From Gelatoporia subvermispora B (lineage: Eukaryota; Basidiomycota; Agaricomycetes; Polyporales; Gelatoporiaceae), in contig KB445797.1 of assembly GCA_000320605.2 (NCBI GenBank), positions 1,306,143-1,370,142 on the forward strand: a stretch of 64,000 nucleotides of DNA, read 5' to 3'. Both the position numbers and the translations under genes were made by a program. The notes under the pieces were generated by a model. It searched no databases, was not told the DNA's origin, and saw only the letters and a list, made by a program, of their open reading frames with translations. Positions 23,049 to 34,544 of this stretch are shown in pieces. Every line of letters starts with the position of its first letter. Positions within the stretch are counted from its first letter, which is position 1.

Positions 23049-23459
23049 TTACAATCTGATGGAGCCATTCCGCGGTGTGTAGCATTTCGTCCAATCTGTT
23101 CCATGGACATAGTGACGCATATCTAGCGAGACAGCGCCGGTCCCAATGACAAGCGTATTGCGAGGGCCGTACAGACATTTACGGTATTCGGGAGGGATCC
23201 AGAGGAGTAGCTCGCCTCGTGGGCCCTTGATCCAGCCTGTAAAGTTGCCCCATACGTCCAGTTGGAACAAGAAGACGTCTCGGGAGTCCTGTATGCTGGT
23301 GCTTTCGTGTAGATGACGCACATCGCTGAGGTCGGTGTACCACGGAGACTGCACGGGGAGAGTGGAAGGATCGCGTTCGCTAGCTATGAATGTATGGAAG
23401 TCGAGGGAGTGGCTGTGGTGAGGAATCTGCGATCGATGTATCGGCAATGGTGGGTTCAT
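23049..23459 (-). CDS. solo C-terminal tail module of the NLR/WD40 family
   Basis: An intact frame encoding only the tail found after WD40 repeats in the NLR at 29.3-34.5 kb. It has a linker with DLSDVRHLHESTSIQDSRDV, then GWIKGPRGELLLWIPPEYRK, then LVIGTGAVSLDMRHYVHG, DWTKCYTP and a stop. The first ATG is at 23459. The frame stays open upstream to 23585, reading a Pro/His-rich stretch, but I see no WD40 repeats, NACHT or other domain before it. Compared with the NLR tail it keeps nearly all conserved positions, so constraint or a recent origin is likely. It may be a 5'-truncated duplicate or a short stand-alone protein. Confidence 0.55.
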   Translation of the reverse strand: MNPPLPIHRSQIPHHSHSLDFHTFIASERDPSTLPVQSPWYTDLSDVRHLHESTSIQDSRDVFLFQLDVWGNFTGWIKGPRGELLLWIPPEYRKCLYGPRNTLVIGTGAVSLDMRHYVHGTDWTKCYTPRNGSIRL

Positions 23460-23724
23460 CACCGTAGGTGCATGGAAGTCGTGTGCCACCGAGCTCGATG
23501 TTCGAGGAAGCTCGTGATGAGGGCACCGGAACCGAATCCAGCGGTGGTGTAACTTCGGTAGATTAGTGGCGAATAGTAGGATCAACGCACCGGGAGCAAA
23601 GGCGCCCGGAGGGCGGCAGAGCGGCGCTGCTGGGGCAAAGAATTGAGCAGCCGGCTCAATAAACTAAATTACTCTGAGCGGCTCAGGAGGAGCGTATGGT
23701 ACCCCGTAAATGGAAGCAAACCCC

Positions 23725-23820
23725 ATGCATGGCCATGCATGACGCACCCAAAATGGATGCATGACCATGCATGACGCTCCAAAAACAGATGCATGGTCAT
23801 GCATGATGATCCCAGAAAGG
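23725..23820. repeat. three 32-bp tandem repeats with a palindromic core
   Basis: Units at 23725-23756, 23757-23788 and 23789-23820 each begin with ATGCATGRYCATGCAT, an exact or near-exact inverted repeat. With its flanking C and G, the first copy is a perfect 18-bp palindrome at 23724-23741. A degenerate fourth unit follows to about 23850, and more TCATGCAT copies occur near 23877 and 23911. The spacer after each core differs (GACGCACCCAAAATGG, then GACGCTCCAAAAACAG, then a third form). No gene covers the repeat. Confidence 0.85.
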
Positions 23821-26729
23821 ACGAACGCTCATGCATGGCGCTCTTTAGCGCCTTGTGAACAGTAGTCACCGTGGTTCATGCATCAGGGTCCAACGGTTAT
23901 GACAGCTCTCTCATGCATGGTCCGGTCAACAAGGCCTGCTTGCATCCCTGACTTTTGATGTTTTTTGTCATTTCCTCACCATCCCTCAAGGCTTCACGCG
24001 CTAGTCCTACTACAGTAGCCTCTTATTTAGCTCTGGTATCGTCGGATCCGCCTTGTCCGGTCCTATTTGTTTAAATGTGCAGTGTTTCCAGCGCCATGAT
24101 TCCACCAATTGAGCACCATGACGTTCGTCAAACCGCACTCGAATAATGGCGTGCGTTACTTCCTCATGCAAGAATGCTCAGACTGTAATGGGAAATTGGT
24201 AGTTCTGCGTAAAATAGTATTTGGCGAAGCTCATCTCACATTGGAACATCACCTGTCTACCCGCGGTACTCTACTCTCATGCACTCCAACCCCGACCAGT
24301 GCTTTGAAGAGATCCGCCGTTCGTTCATTATATTCACTCCACCCGCTTACCCAGCGCCGCACCTCGACGGGGTGATAACTGCCCGATGTGTGTCATTGTA
24401 TGATCCTCACGTCACGGGCGTGCAGCAAGTCCGTGCGAGGCTCCGTGCGATTAGGATGTCATATTTGTGTCCACCGCCCAGCTAATCGGTGGAAAGGCCT
24501 CCTCGGTGTCGTCGATCCGGATCGGTGGGCTGCACAACACGGGCTCGGCGTCAGAGCCCCAACACAGCGAGCTCGAGTCGACTTCATCCGGGCACGACCC
24601 TGCGCCTACTTAGCGGCATGTAGCAGAGAAGTTGGTTCATTAGTGCGACGTTGGTTTACTGATGTCAACAACATTCACGAGGTGATATGTGTTCCATGAA
24701 GAATGGTCATAGCCGACTTCGGACGAATTTTATTTCGGATTAGACATCTGCCACTACCTGTATGGACGACGAAGTAGGTTGTACACACCAGCATCCTCAT
24801 CCAGGATGTCCGAAGACGCGTCTAATCTATGTAGAAACATGTACATGCTGATCGGCCGGCTGCTATTCATGGAGGCGCTGTCCCAGAATACGGCTGTCAA
24901 TGCTATAGAACCGTGAGATAATTTCCGAAGGTCACATAGCTCCAGAGAACTCACCAGAGGCCTGGCCTGATGTCAACGAAGCATCCTCAAGTCCCTAGTC
25001 ACGAGACCATCGCACAAGTTGTGAGAGGGAACGTCCAGACGCGATCGGAAGGTGCGAATTGCGATGAATGGGAGCCTCGTTAACCTGCAATGTGCATCGA
25101 TTCGCGAGGCTATCGGGTCCAGTAAAGCCCAGAGCGATGGAGGAATGGGAGAATTCCGTATAGGGAGGAGACAACGACTTGCACGGACACGAGGTATTCC
25201 CGGCAGGATGGCAAATGGTTAACGGGGACATGTGAGACCAGAGAGCGCTTGCCACAGCACACGAGGCACACGCGCAGGACGCGCGTCCGGTCGGGATAGC
25301 TGTCCAATGAGCGCCTGTACGAGATCGGATCGTGAGCAACCATCGGGAGAGGCCGGATGGGCGCTCCCGACACTCTACACATTTTTCTTTCTGTCGACGA
25401 CGACTCCCAGCAGAAGCGGAGGCGGGTTCTTTGTTCACCGATTCGGCGAACTACTCTGGTGGGAGTCTGCGCACGTGAATAGAAGATCCGGCGAGAAGAA
25501 TCCCGACGACATCCGCACGGATCAACGCCCCAGAGACAGTCGACCGCTTCACTATACAAGGTCCCGGTTCAGTGACCTTCCCGATACGGGCGCACACATA
25601 CCAAATACGACAATCTTTGACATGACGCGACCTATCTCTTTGTCCCGGCGTTTCCCGTACCAGAGCTCATATATATTGGCGAAGCTTGTACTCTTTTGGT
25701 GAGCCCGTAAAGTCTTTTTGTTAGATGTCGTTACGCTCGACGGCTATGTTTGACTCTACCAAAAACCATACCTCGCTCTTACCATCCCAGTCGCACATAC
25801 CTCTATACTTCCCTCTACTTGTGCCTTCGCCAGGCGACCTCTTCCAGGCTCTAGGTTCGTTCCACCTTTCTGCTTCATGCGGCTTTGTCTCCCTGGCGTG
25901 CTGCACTTGTCTTCTGCCCTGCAATAATGGTCCTCTAGTCTCGCGCGTCCGTATTTGTCTGCGCGACTCATCGGTTCGTTCTGGAGGCTATCAAACTGAA
26001 CGTATCTGTCAGTTGAGGCATCCTAGTCCCTCTCCGCATACACTCACATGTTCGCCTCTGGATCAGGTCCACGAGTCTTGGATTTTTGACTAGTCCTGGG
26101 GCCCAACCGTGCCTCATTTCGCCCCTATTGTCCATTAGTTGGTACCTACCATGTTGCTCTGCTCCCTGCATCTTGATGGTGTCTCCCTGTGCCCCCTACT
26201 CCTGGTCTCGCGTCTTGGCCCTTTGCTAGGTTACTCAGCTTCGGCAAGCGTCTCATAGAACCGTGGCCCCTCGTCACCATGATGCATGCCCTTGAACATC
26301 CGGCACGTGTTCTCTAACCCGACGATCGCTCACGGCCTGCCCCACATCTTGTGCACCCTGTCGGACTTGAACAGACTGTATGTGACTGCGCGCGCGTTCT
26401 GGACGACTACGTCGGCACTGGGGCGAATATAACAGGTCAGTCAAATTTTCTTTACTTCCGACGTGGATCAATGCGCCAACCTTCTCCATTCCGCTCTCCT
26501 TGCGTGAACGACTCTATATTTGCCTCGTGCGTTAAACCGCTCTGTGCGGGAGCCTGCCGTACCTCGCCGCTGACGCTCCGTAAAGCGCCGCACCAGCGTC
26601 TTCAATGCTTGACGTGTAAGGCTGCAAAGCAGATGAGGATCCCGTGCAGACGTGAAGATCGTTCCAGGAAGCACAAATGCTGTGACGCGTGTCTATCAGT
26701 GCGACAAATTTAGTGGACTTCTCGCCACC
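23821..26729. other. 2.9 kb with no recognised gene
   Basis: Several medium ORFs on both strands lack domains. One + strand stretch near 26600-26713 encodes a Cys-rich end (CLTCKAAKQ...CCDACLSVR), too short to assign. A - strand stretch at about 24754-24954 looks mildly protein-like. The region lies between two repeat-rich segments and may contain older transposon debris. Confidence 0.35.
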
Positions 26730-29085
26730 GCTTCACGCTTGCATACACCTCAGATTCGGGTCGCGTTTGACCAGGCAAGACCCTAACCCGCACGCGTTTT
26801 CCGAGCCGTAGCGGTAGGGAAGCCACCGATTTCGACAGTAGCACGTCTGAAAGATTTAGCCAGCTTGTATGACAAGGTCTGCAGCTTCTCGAGGCGTTGA
26901 TCTGAACGGCCACGAACTTCAGGATATGGAGGATAGGAGGAGACTGAGAATCCGATGGCCTTGCAGTGTCTACACCAACGGGCTCGTCAGAGATCAGCGC
27001 GCTAAGCGGAGAGTAAACAGAGGGATGTCTCACGGAAACCAAGGTTCATATCAAAACGTAATCTTGAACGACTGGTTGTCTGGAGATAAACGAGAAGACT
27101 TGGATCACCGAATGAAGACCCTCTTAAATGTGCCGCGCGCTGAGGCTAGGCGGGGGAGGTCTTGCTGTACCAGAGATGTAAGCGGAGTAGATCTATGGGA
27201 GCACAGATGGCTGACAGCGATGATCCAGGCAAGCGATCCTAGAGCAGACCGGTGACGGGGCGGGCCAGAGAGAAAAGCTGAGAGGACGAGGCGCGGGATG
27301 TAGCGCGCCCTTGCTCCATTTGGCACGGGGATGCGCGTCTACCGCGTTATCGAGGCCCGCCCGTGTCTCCACTGGACGCAGACGTCCTCGCGACGTGCCC
27401 GATCGCAACGCTCTGACCTGCCTAAGTTGGACCGCCGGACGTAGAGCGTGCGCTCTCACTGCACTGGAGCTCGCTCCAAACGTTCCCTATCGCTTTCGCA
27501 CAGGCAAGACCTCGCTGTCTCTAACCGTCCTCTGAGCACTGCAAGCCCATATCAACCAGATCCGTGCCATCAAGCTTCGCCCGAACCCGCTCTTCGCAAC
27601 TGACGCACGCGCGTCGCTGCACAGCTCAGTCGCGGTTTTCTAGGATCCAGCGCAAATTATCATCCATTGGAAGGACTCAATCGCGACTTGCCGCCTTGCG
27701 CGTGTATGACCGTGTACCGGATGCCAATGTCATCGGATATAGTGTATGTTCGGTTCTTCTACTTCACCTATGCCCTCTCCGACATCGTCTCTCAATAAGA
27801 ATGTGAGCACCTTTCGTCGAGCATGTCCTCATACTGCTGTTTTCGGCGATTATACAGGAACGAGACGCGGCTCTTTGCAGATGCAGGAAGATGCCCTGAT
27901 ATGTATCGGCCTGCGAACATGTAAACCTCGAGCACGTTCTAACGAACGCTATAACGCACAGGGGTTAGTGCTAGGCATAGATCAAAGAGGTATGCCCTAC
28001 TTTATGAGTTACTGAGGCTGGCTACGTACTACAGATGTCCACGATACAGGACACAGTCGTTTAGCCCGCAAGGTAGATAGGCAGGATCGATTTCTGGTTC
28101 GCTCTGGCTGTGAGTATTCCTTGCTGTCATATAGCTCGTGCCGCTGCAATTCCGCCTGTTTCACATTGGCTACGCACACCCTTCGTGACGTTACTACCTC
28201 ATTGACAGGTCCAAATAGCATGTAATCTGGCACCCTCACCCAGCTTTGCCTATACTCAAAGACGTATGTCATCGGACTCGCATCTGACATCAATGGGACA
28301 TCATGGTACGTTGGAGCAAATGTTGAGTCGGTCCATGTCAATACTGACAAGGCGAAGGTTCAGATGCTCTAGAGACAGAGATGCCGACAGCACCCTTTCA
28401 CTCCAAAGCACGCCGATTCCATGCCGTGGAGGATTGTCGATACGCATCAGTGAGTAAGTATGCGACCACGCCGGCCATTTTCAGGTCTATGTCACAGCGT
28501 AGTGGCTAAGTCAAGTTTGCGAAGGGGAACACAGGTTCCATACTCACCAGCCGCCTGCAAAGTGAGTCCCCCTTTTCCAAAACGTCGCGGAGCAGTCACA
28601 GCCGTTCAACTGATGATGTACAGCGAGCTTGCCGTGCACAGACCTCGCCTGTTCAATCACGACCTCCGCCCCACATGTGCCGGCTTCGAGCCTGTCTTGT
28701 CACACGCACTAAATATGCATGCATGTCAATATCGACTACGACCCTTGTACGTCTTGTACGCAGGGGACCAAGGGGCCTTCCAATTGGAACAAATATATTT
28801 CATTCTAGTGAGCTAGAGACAAGACAGATTGTCGCTCCCAGGCGTCCTTGAGGGGCTCTGTTCCGCTGTCCGGAACAACTCAGGGTATAGCATACTGCTG
28901 AGCCCAGGTGCAATCTGGTTCGCAGGTACACACAGAAAACGCAGTAATACGGCGAACTCAGTATACCTCCTGACAACAACACCGTCGAACAGCGTCCTAG
29001 ACTGTGACAGGCTCTGCCGCGTCGCGACCATCCGCCGTCCGGTATACGCCTATTGCTTCTTGCGGTCCCAGATCTGATTATTTGC
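26730..29085 (-). pseudogene. dispersed decayed repeat/gene, copy 3
   Basis: A diverged copy of the segment at 18.65-20.98 kb in the same orientation, with a smaller third copy at 6.74-7.26 kb. Minus-strand remnants include TYHDVPLMSDASPMTYVFEY, then SWVRVPDYMLFGPVNEVV, and, further upstream in that direction, a WDRKKQ and RQSLSQSRTLFD block. Frames are interrupted throughout. The matching pieces in copies 2 and 3 conserve protein sequence better than the DNA between them, which argues for a former gene rather than a pure non-coding repeat. Family not recognised. Confidence 0.55.
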
Positions 29086-29296
29086 GTACCGGGATTAGGA
29101 TACATGGGCTCGACTCGACGAATCGCCACGATTTGTTTATGTCAGGTTTAATCACCAGACTCAAATGTTGAATGCATTAAAAATCTATCATATCATACAA
29201 GGCGCACTTTAGTAGCATGGAAGTAACGCGGAAACACCGCGATAATGGGACGGTAACTGTGCGGATGGTACAGCCGATCCGGTTGGGAAGAGACAA

Positions 29297-32200
29297 TCAC
29301 GATTTGATAGAGCTGGTGCTCGGTGTGTAGCACTTTGTCCAGTCTGGTCCATGAACATAACGACGCATATCTAGTGGGACAGCACCGGTACCAATGACAA
29401 GGGTATTGCGAGGACCGTATAGATATTTCCGGTATTCCGGAGGGATCCAGAGAACGAGCTCGCCGTGTGGGCCCTTGACCCAGCTGTCCCGCGATCTAAA
29501 TGAGAAGGCATCCCTGCAATCCTGTATGCTGGTACCTTCGTGCAGAGGGCGCAGATTGGTGAGATGGGTAGGCCATAGAGACTGGACGAGAGAGGAAGGG
29601 TCATATTCGCCAGCCCTGCAATGAGTATATGCGCCCGTTTCGAGAGATGGCGGGCTGTCGAGCACTTGTTTGTTTGGATTCACCTCAGTGTGCGAGCATC
29701 TCCCATCTCTATTTGCAATTGTTGCGTCGAAGATGCGGACTGTGCCGTCATCTGAGCCCGACGCAATTTGGGTGCCATCCAGTGAGAACGCCACAGAATT
29801 AACGGGGCCGCCGTGTCCCGTCAATGGCGGGATGACTTCCTTGCCTGTCCTTGCGTCCCATATGCGGATGGCACCATCGCGCGACCCTGAAGCAACCCAG
29901 GTACCGTCCGGAGAGACTGCAACAGAGAGGATCGCGTCACTGTCCCCCTTGAGTGGCTCGATCATCTCCTCGCCGGTGCTCGCGTCCCATATACGAGCGG
30001 TCTTGTCGTCTGAGCCAGATATGACCGTAGTCCCATCTGGTGAGAATGCGACAGCAAATACCGTACTTGTATGTCCCTCCAGCGGCTTGAATATCTCTGT
30101 GGCTGTTCTTGTGTCCCAGACGCGCACAGTATTGTCCGACGATCCCGAGGTGATGCGCGACCCATCCGGTGAGAACGCAACAGAACAAACGCACTGTTCG
30201 TGTCCTGTGAGTGGTTCGCCAATCGCCTCGCCTGTTCTGGCATCCCACAGACGGATGGTACAGTCGTCCGATCCCGAGAAGATCTGGGACCCATCTGGTG
30301 AGAATGTAACTGATTTGACCTCATCGGTATGGCCCATCAGCAGCTTCGAAACCTCGCCCGTCCCCACGTCCCACAAACGGACGGTCCTGTCAGCTGAGCC
30401 CGATGCAATCTGTGTCCCATCTGGCGAGAATGCAACAGAGCAGACGCTCCCCTCGTGTCCTCTCAGCGCCTTGATGACCTGAATGCCTGTTCTCGAATCC
30501 CACACTCGGATAGTCCTGTCACTCGAGCCTGAAGCCATGCGTGACCCGTCGGGGGAGAAGGCGACAGACATAACGGAACCTGTGTGTCCTGGCAGCGGCT
30601 TGATGGCCTCTTCGTCCATCCTCGCATCCCACACGCGAATGGTGCCATCATCAGAGCCCGAGATGATCTGAGTCCCGTCTGGCGAGAACGAGACCGAGCA
30701 GACCCAATTGGCATGTCCTGTGGGCTTCATGATCTCCTTGCCTGTTCTCATGTCCCACATGCGAACACTTTGATCGTCTGAACCCGACAGAACGTGAATC
30801 CCATCAGGTGCAAAGGCTACGGATCTGACGGAATCTGTATGTCCCGTCAATGGCTCGATGGCCTGCTCGCCTGTCTTCGCGTCCCACAAGCGGATGGTGC
30901 AGTCGTATGAGCCCGAAATGATCCTAGTCCCATCTGGTGAGAACCCGACACTGCTGAGTGCCTCCGTATGTCCGGCCAACGGCTTGGTGACCTCCATGCC
31001 CGTTGCCATGTCCCATACTCGGACAGTGTTATCATCTGACCCTGAGGCAATGCGGGTCCCTTCTGATGAAATCGCGACAGAATTGATCGCATCTGTGTGT
31101 CCTGCAAGTGGCTCCATGACCTCTTTGCCTGTTCTTGTATCCCACACTCGAACGGTGTGGTCGCTCGATCCAGAGACTATCCGGGTCCCGTCAGGCGAGA
31201 ACACGACCGACTGTACGCCGCCATCATGTCCCGTTAGCGGCTCAATGACCTCTTTGCCCGTTCTCGCATCCCATATGCGGACGGTCATGTCATCCGAGCC
31301 GGACGCAATGAGGGTGCCATCAGGTGAGAACACTACAGAATTAACGCAATTGGTGGGTCCTCTCAGAGGCTTGGTGACCTCCTCGCCCGTTCTTCCGTCC
31401 CAAACACGAATGGTGTGGTCGCATGAGCCGGACGCTATGCGTGCTCCATTCGGTGAGACAGCGACAGAGCGGACCGGCTCGGTGTGACCTCTAATGTGAA
31501 GAAGAGTGTTTCGTTCTAGGCCTATCCCTCGAGCATGGAAAACTGCGGTGTTATGGAATTTGGGCCAGTATATCTTGGCGATTTTCGAGTCTGAGCTGAT
31601 GCATGGAAGGCCGGACAGGTATATATGTGGTACGCTCGCTTCGATCGCTTCGTGACAAGAAACGATGAATTCGTTGGCGTCACGCAAGAGTGCATAAGTC
31701 TGCTTGTTTGTTTTCTGACAATATTATCGTCAAATACTAGATGCAATGGCAGTTCAGTACTAAACGCTTCGACGTACCATTATGCCGGCAGTCAGTGCTT
31801 TCATGATCAAGCTCGACGCCAACTGCGCATCTCTTATTAGGCCGAAAATCTCGACCCAGAAGAGAAACTTCCGATATATCCAACCCTCGATGCATTTGAC
31901 CAAGGCCTCCGTCTTGTCGTCTGCAACTCGTTGTGGCTGTGAAGCTGAGCAAAGATGGTGCGGCCAATACCTGCATGCATAGAGAAGGTGCGCGGCGAGC
32001 GTTGTAGCAGCATGGTACGGGGTAGACCAGTATGAGGTCGACATTTGCGATATGTTGAAGCGCAATTCGCGATTCATGACCTCGAAGCATGAGGCTGTAA
32101 GGTCGTGATGGCCACTCTGTGGGTCAATGAAGTAGTTGCCAGAACGCGCCTTGGTTGTCATGAAGTCTCCGAACGATGTATGGAAAGTGGAAACCACGCC

Positions 32201-34544
32201 ATTGTCGTCCCGCAGCGGGATGTGGATCACGGCATGGAGCTCATCGAGTATCTTCTTAATCCGTATTGTGGGGATACTGATCAGGCCGCTCAGATCGCAC
32301 AAACGTTGAGGCTCGCGAACGGTCAAAATGGCAGCAAGGATTATTCTCGTCGCTAGAATATCGTCTTCCTCGTACTCGTTCGTGTCCATTGCTTTTCCAA
32401 CAATGAACGTGTACATTTCATCGAGCTTGACGGTTAATGGCTGGGCTACGACGGCAATAGGGCTTGTGATCGTTTTGAAGCGCTTCACAGGGTCTCTCTT
32501 GATGTATTCCAGAGCAGTGAACGCGTAGATGAAGAGAAGCCCCGCACGACGCGTGAGTGCGGCGACATCTACACAGTTTGGCCATTCTGCAGGATACTCG
32601 TCAGGAACGCTCTGTTTGATTTGCTCAAGTCGATTGCCAATATAGTGGGAAATGTCCGCCTCGACTAGATCATGCTCGATGTCATGCAGACGAAGGATCC
32701 GATGAAGGTCAGGGTTGGCAGACTGAAACTTCGCTCGGATGTGTGGTTCCGGACGAGAGGTTATGAAGAACTTGACAGGGATGTGGGGCGACACCGAGAT
32801 CAGCTTGGCCAATACACGCTCTGTGGCTTTGCCATCGGAGCATTCGTCTAGTGCATCTACAACCAGAACCATGGTAGGATCTCGATTATGTGGAAATGCC
32901 TTGAGGAGTGGCTGCTCGATGAGTCGCTCCACTTGCAGGTCGAGGTCGTCATGTCCCGCGTCGGGATGGTCCTTCAAGACGCTCACTAACGCAGATCTGT
33001 ACGCCGGGGAGCGCCGTGCGAGGGACACTGCGAGAGTGGGAACGATGCGCTTGACATCGTCGCGGACCGTCCCTCGTGAACAGAAAAAACTGCCGGCGAG
33101 TCTATCGATCTTCTGGAGCCTGTAGCAGAACGAGCGAGCAATGGCCGACTTTCCTGAGCCCGCCATTCCATTCAGCCAGAACACCCGACTGGATGAAGGT
33201 TTGTGTGCCCAGTCGTCCAGGTCATGGAGAAGTTGCTCGCGAGTGCCCTCCATACACGCTCTGGTACTGTCCTGCGCATCTATAGATGCATCAGGAAGTG
33301 ACTTGAGCTTTTCGAGCTTGACTGCAAGTAGTCAGCATTTGTCGGCACCTATGATGAACATGCTTACACTCGGTTGCATTGTGCTCGACCTCTTCCACAA
33401 TATACAGGCCACAATCAACCTGTACAGGGTTCAGACTCTGGAAATCTCAGGATAGGTGCAGAAACGCGCCTGCAAGACTTCGATCACTGTCCCTAGATGG
33501 CGGAAAATGTCTTCAATCTTGTCTCCATCATCCGAAGCCTCGATCAAGCGCTTCGCATATCTACGCTCCATCTTGTTCTCGATCAATGTAGAGATTCGTT
33601 CGAGCTCTCTTGAGATTCTTTGAGACAAAGTCATCACGAAATAGAATTATGATGCTCACGCTGCAATACCATTGAGACGATCGAGGATAAAGGAGGGAAT
33701 TTCCGAATCATGTGTATACCGCCTGACAATTGCGCCAAGTCCCTCTATGTTACTCGCTATCTCCAGGAATCCGCTACGCGCATCATCCAGATCCTGGTTA
33801 AGAATGTATCAAGCTGCTGGTCCCAAAGCCGGTGCGAGTACTTACATCTATCTTGTCCATGGCCACAACCGTAACCGACAGAGCTGTCTTCAGGCCAGGT
33901 ACGGGTATCCCGTCACAGATCTCCTTGAGACCTTTTATGACGTCTTTGAGGACCGACCAACTTGTTCTCCTGATTGAGGTCTCCAATTCCGGTAAATGGG
34001 AGCCGAGGAGAACACCAGAATATGTCACAGGGCCACAGTCTTCCTGCGACGGAGGCTGAGGCATGCGCATTCGCTCGCTGGATGGGTTTGTCGTGACATC
34101 AGCCTGACGCGCTGGATGGTGCTGGCGATGATTTTGCGAGGCATTTCTGTGTTGGTCCTGTGTAGAGTCGCTACCCATAGGATGATCGGATACCGAGGGC
34201 ACGTCGCCAGAAGGTGTAATGCCAAAAATCTGAACCGATTCTGTGGTTCGAACTGGGTCATCAACTTTGGCGGATGGTACTGGGTCACGACTCTGATGTG
34301 AATCGAAAATGGGAGGCGAGATGACGAAAGTGGTCGCATTTTTGTCAAGTGTAGGATCGATGATACGGGTTGTAACAATTGCTTGAGCGCGACCGGGGCC
34401 GTGAGATGTGCTAGCAGTCTGGGCAGCATCCTCGGCGGCTTGGTACGGTAGGTTGTGCCCCTCCTGGCCAGAGGATGCCGACGTGTTTGACCTGTGTGAG
34501 AGCGTAGGCGGCTCCCGCTTCAGGAAAGAGAAGCACGAGCCCAT
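29297..34544 (-). CDS. NACHT-WD40 NLR (STAND) receptor with predicted lipidated N-terminus
   Basis: A multi-exon STAND protein. Exon 1 (33846-34544) starts MGSCFSFLKREPP, fitting N-myristoylation at Gly2 with a nearby palmitoylatable Cys, then a disordered region and a helical stretch (LKEICDGIPVPGLKTALSV) like other agaricomycete NLR N-termini. Two or three short helical exons follow. The NACHT exon (about 33.3-31778) has P-loop GMAGSGKSA, Walker B LVVDALDECSD and sensor-like FFITSRPEPHIR. The last exon (29297-31699) has 14 WD40 repeats and ends in the tail WVKGPHGELVLWIPPEYRK, then VIGTGAVPLDMRRYVHG, DWTKCYTP. One splice near 33.45 kb is unclear: the best model is a 50-nt GTGATC intron. By family knowledge such proteins oligomerise on ligand binding to WD40 and trigger defence or incompatibility death; no specific ligand can be read from the sequence. 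No stop interrupts the modelled exons. Confidence 0.88.
29715..31512 (-). repeat. 14 tandem 129-bp WD40 repeats inside the NLR gene
   Basis: Fourteen consecutive units of 43 codons (a few are 42) each follow the pattern GH....V.SVAFSPDG..IASGS.D.T(V/I)R(V/I)WD..TG.E. DNA as well as protein is strikingly regular, and most differences fall at the residues just after GH and around the second and third strands. Those are the exposed positions known to be hypervariable in fungal NLR WD40 arrays. Repeats 2, 7 and 13 have altered GH dyads (GP, and shortened or GD forms). Confidence 0.9.

Noticed and set aside
23724..23850. Possible CRISPR-like array
   Set aside because: Units are directly adjacent 32-mers with no unique spacers of constant size, the core is palindromic, and the genome is eukaryotic; it is a tandem repeat.
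26560..26713. Cys-rich ORF end resembling a zinc cluster (CLTCKAAKQ...CCDACLSVR)
   Set aside because: Cys spacing does not fit Zn2Cys6, and there is no adjoining domain or exon chain to support a gene.
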